Below, piece by piece: positions 63,625 to 64,000 of a stretch of DNA of 64,000 nt. The DNA is from Ascarosepion bandense (Eukaryota; Mollusca; Cephalopoda; Sepiida; Sepiidae), in NCBI GenBank assembly GCA_037127315.1, contig JBBBDQ010001270.1:4303501-4367500 (forward strand). The letters are read 5' to 3'. The translations under genes and the position numbers were made by a program. Numbering within the stretch: the stretch's first letter is position 1; each line of letters begins with the position of its first letter. The notes under the pieces were generated by a model that saw nothing but the letters and a program-made list of their open reading frames with translations, was not told the DNA's origin and ran no database searches.

Positions 63625-63934
63625 AGCGTTGTGGTCCAGTGGATATCAACTCGGAACGAGAAATCGGAGCGCCGAGTTTGAATTACAGTTGGATTCGTTG
63701 CAATCATATACGCACAAATACCCTTGGGAAAGGTATTAATCCGTCTCTTTCCTCCAGTTATGGGTTAAATAACAAGACAGATTGGGTTCTATAGCCTTGG
63801 CTGGCAACCAGTCTACCGCAGACAGCAATGGCAATCTACAGCAGGATAATCTTCTGCCCAGTCAGTTATGTCTCTTTCGAGACATGATCACCCAATCGTG
63901 TATCATGTATGGCACTTAACTGACTGACTGACTT
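63625..63934 (+). mobile_element. SINE S1, full length
   Basis: Head GCGTTGTGGTCCAGTGGATA (A-box) and GAGTTTGAATTACAG (B-box region), CCTTGGGAAAGGTATTAATC, ATAGCCTTGGCTGGCAACCA, hairpin TTATGTCTCTTTCGAGACATGA and tail GGCACTTAACTGACTGACTG. It is the best single copy for defining the family. Confidence 0.93.
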
Positions 63935-64000
63935 ATCTTCAATCTCAGCTGAGAGACAAATTCATTAACAGAGTTAGCACTTGCGAACTACAGCATAAAC

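Noticed and set aside
45903..64000. Search for the missing C-terminal QRSL1 exons (LTPTT and NMAG motifs)
   Set aside because: No stretch read by eye matched in any plus frame. A short or diverged exon could have been missed; tblastn would decide.

Overview
The window is eukaryotic, animal nuclear DNA: very AT-rich, full of (TA)n microsatellites, with a GT-AG spliced gene broken by long, transposon-filled introns. The mix of tRNA-derived SINEs, Jockey/CR1-like LINE tails, Tc1/mariner elements and short non-autonomous Helitrons fits a lophotrochozoan. A cephalopod mollusc is my best guess, by recall of similar repeat families rather than by any search. I see no prokaryotic signal and no CRISPR array.

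The only host gene I can establish is QRSL1 on the + strand. It encodes the A subunit of the mitochondrial glutamyl-tRNA(Gln) amidotransferase (GatCAB). Seven consecutive internal exons (13562-13721, 17798-17990, 20434-20757, 24839-25014, 32074-32186, 33886-34075, 45785-45902) join in one frame with matching phases. They give about 424 residues containing the full amidase Lys-Ser-Ser triad. The first few codons and roughly the last 140 residues are not found. The last visible exon is followed by more than 18 kb of what is probably intron.

Layout. 1-13500: microsatellites, a 199-bp palindrome, a Helitron, SINEs, LINE tails, a dead mariner (7589-8859) and a 40-bp-class tandem array just before the first seen exon. 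13500-34100: six QRSL1 exons, with introns holding a complete but inactive Tc1-like element (14250-15848), a 380-bp MITE, a mariner remnant, a solo LTR, fold-back elements and two Helitrons. 34100-45800: an 11.7-kb intron with a 28-bp minisatellite, a mariner-derived element carrying a SINE, a 19-bp satellite split by a LINE, and a 777-bp fold-back. 45900-64000: probable further intron, with LINE copies, a LINE-derived 105-bp tandem array, a Helitron, nested SINEs and one element whose limits are set by a 13-bp target duplication.

Repeat families are given working names. S1: tRNA-derived SINE with a conserved 3' hairpin. S2: second tRNA-derived SINE, often in head-to-head pairs. S3: small tRNA-headed SINE. 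R: about 510-bp retroposon. LINE-A, B, C, D: distinct reverse-transcriptase tails. None forms a functional system with QRSL1; they are insertions that have shaped its introns. I found no convincing new multi-gene system. The more unusual signals are structural: paired SINEs, fold-backs, nested insertions and a coding-derived tandem array.
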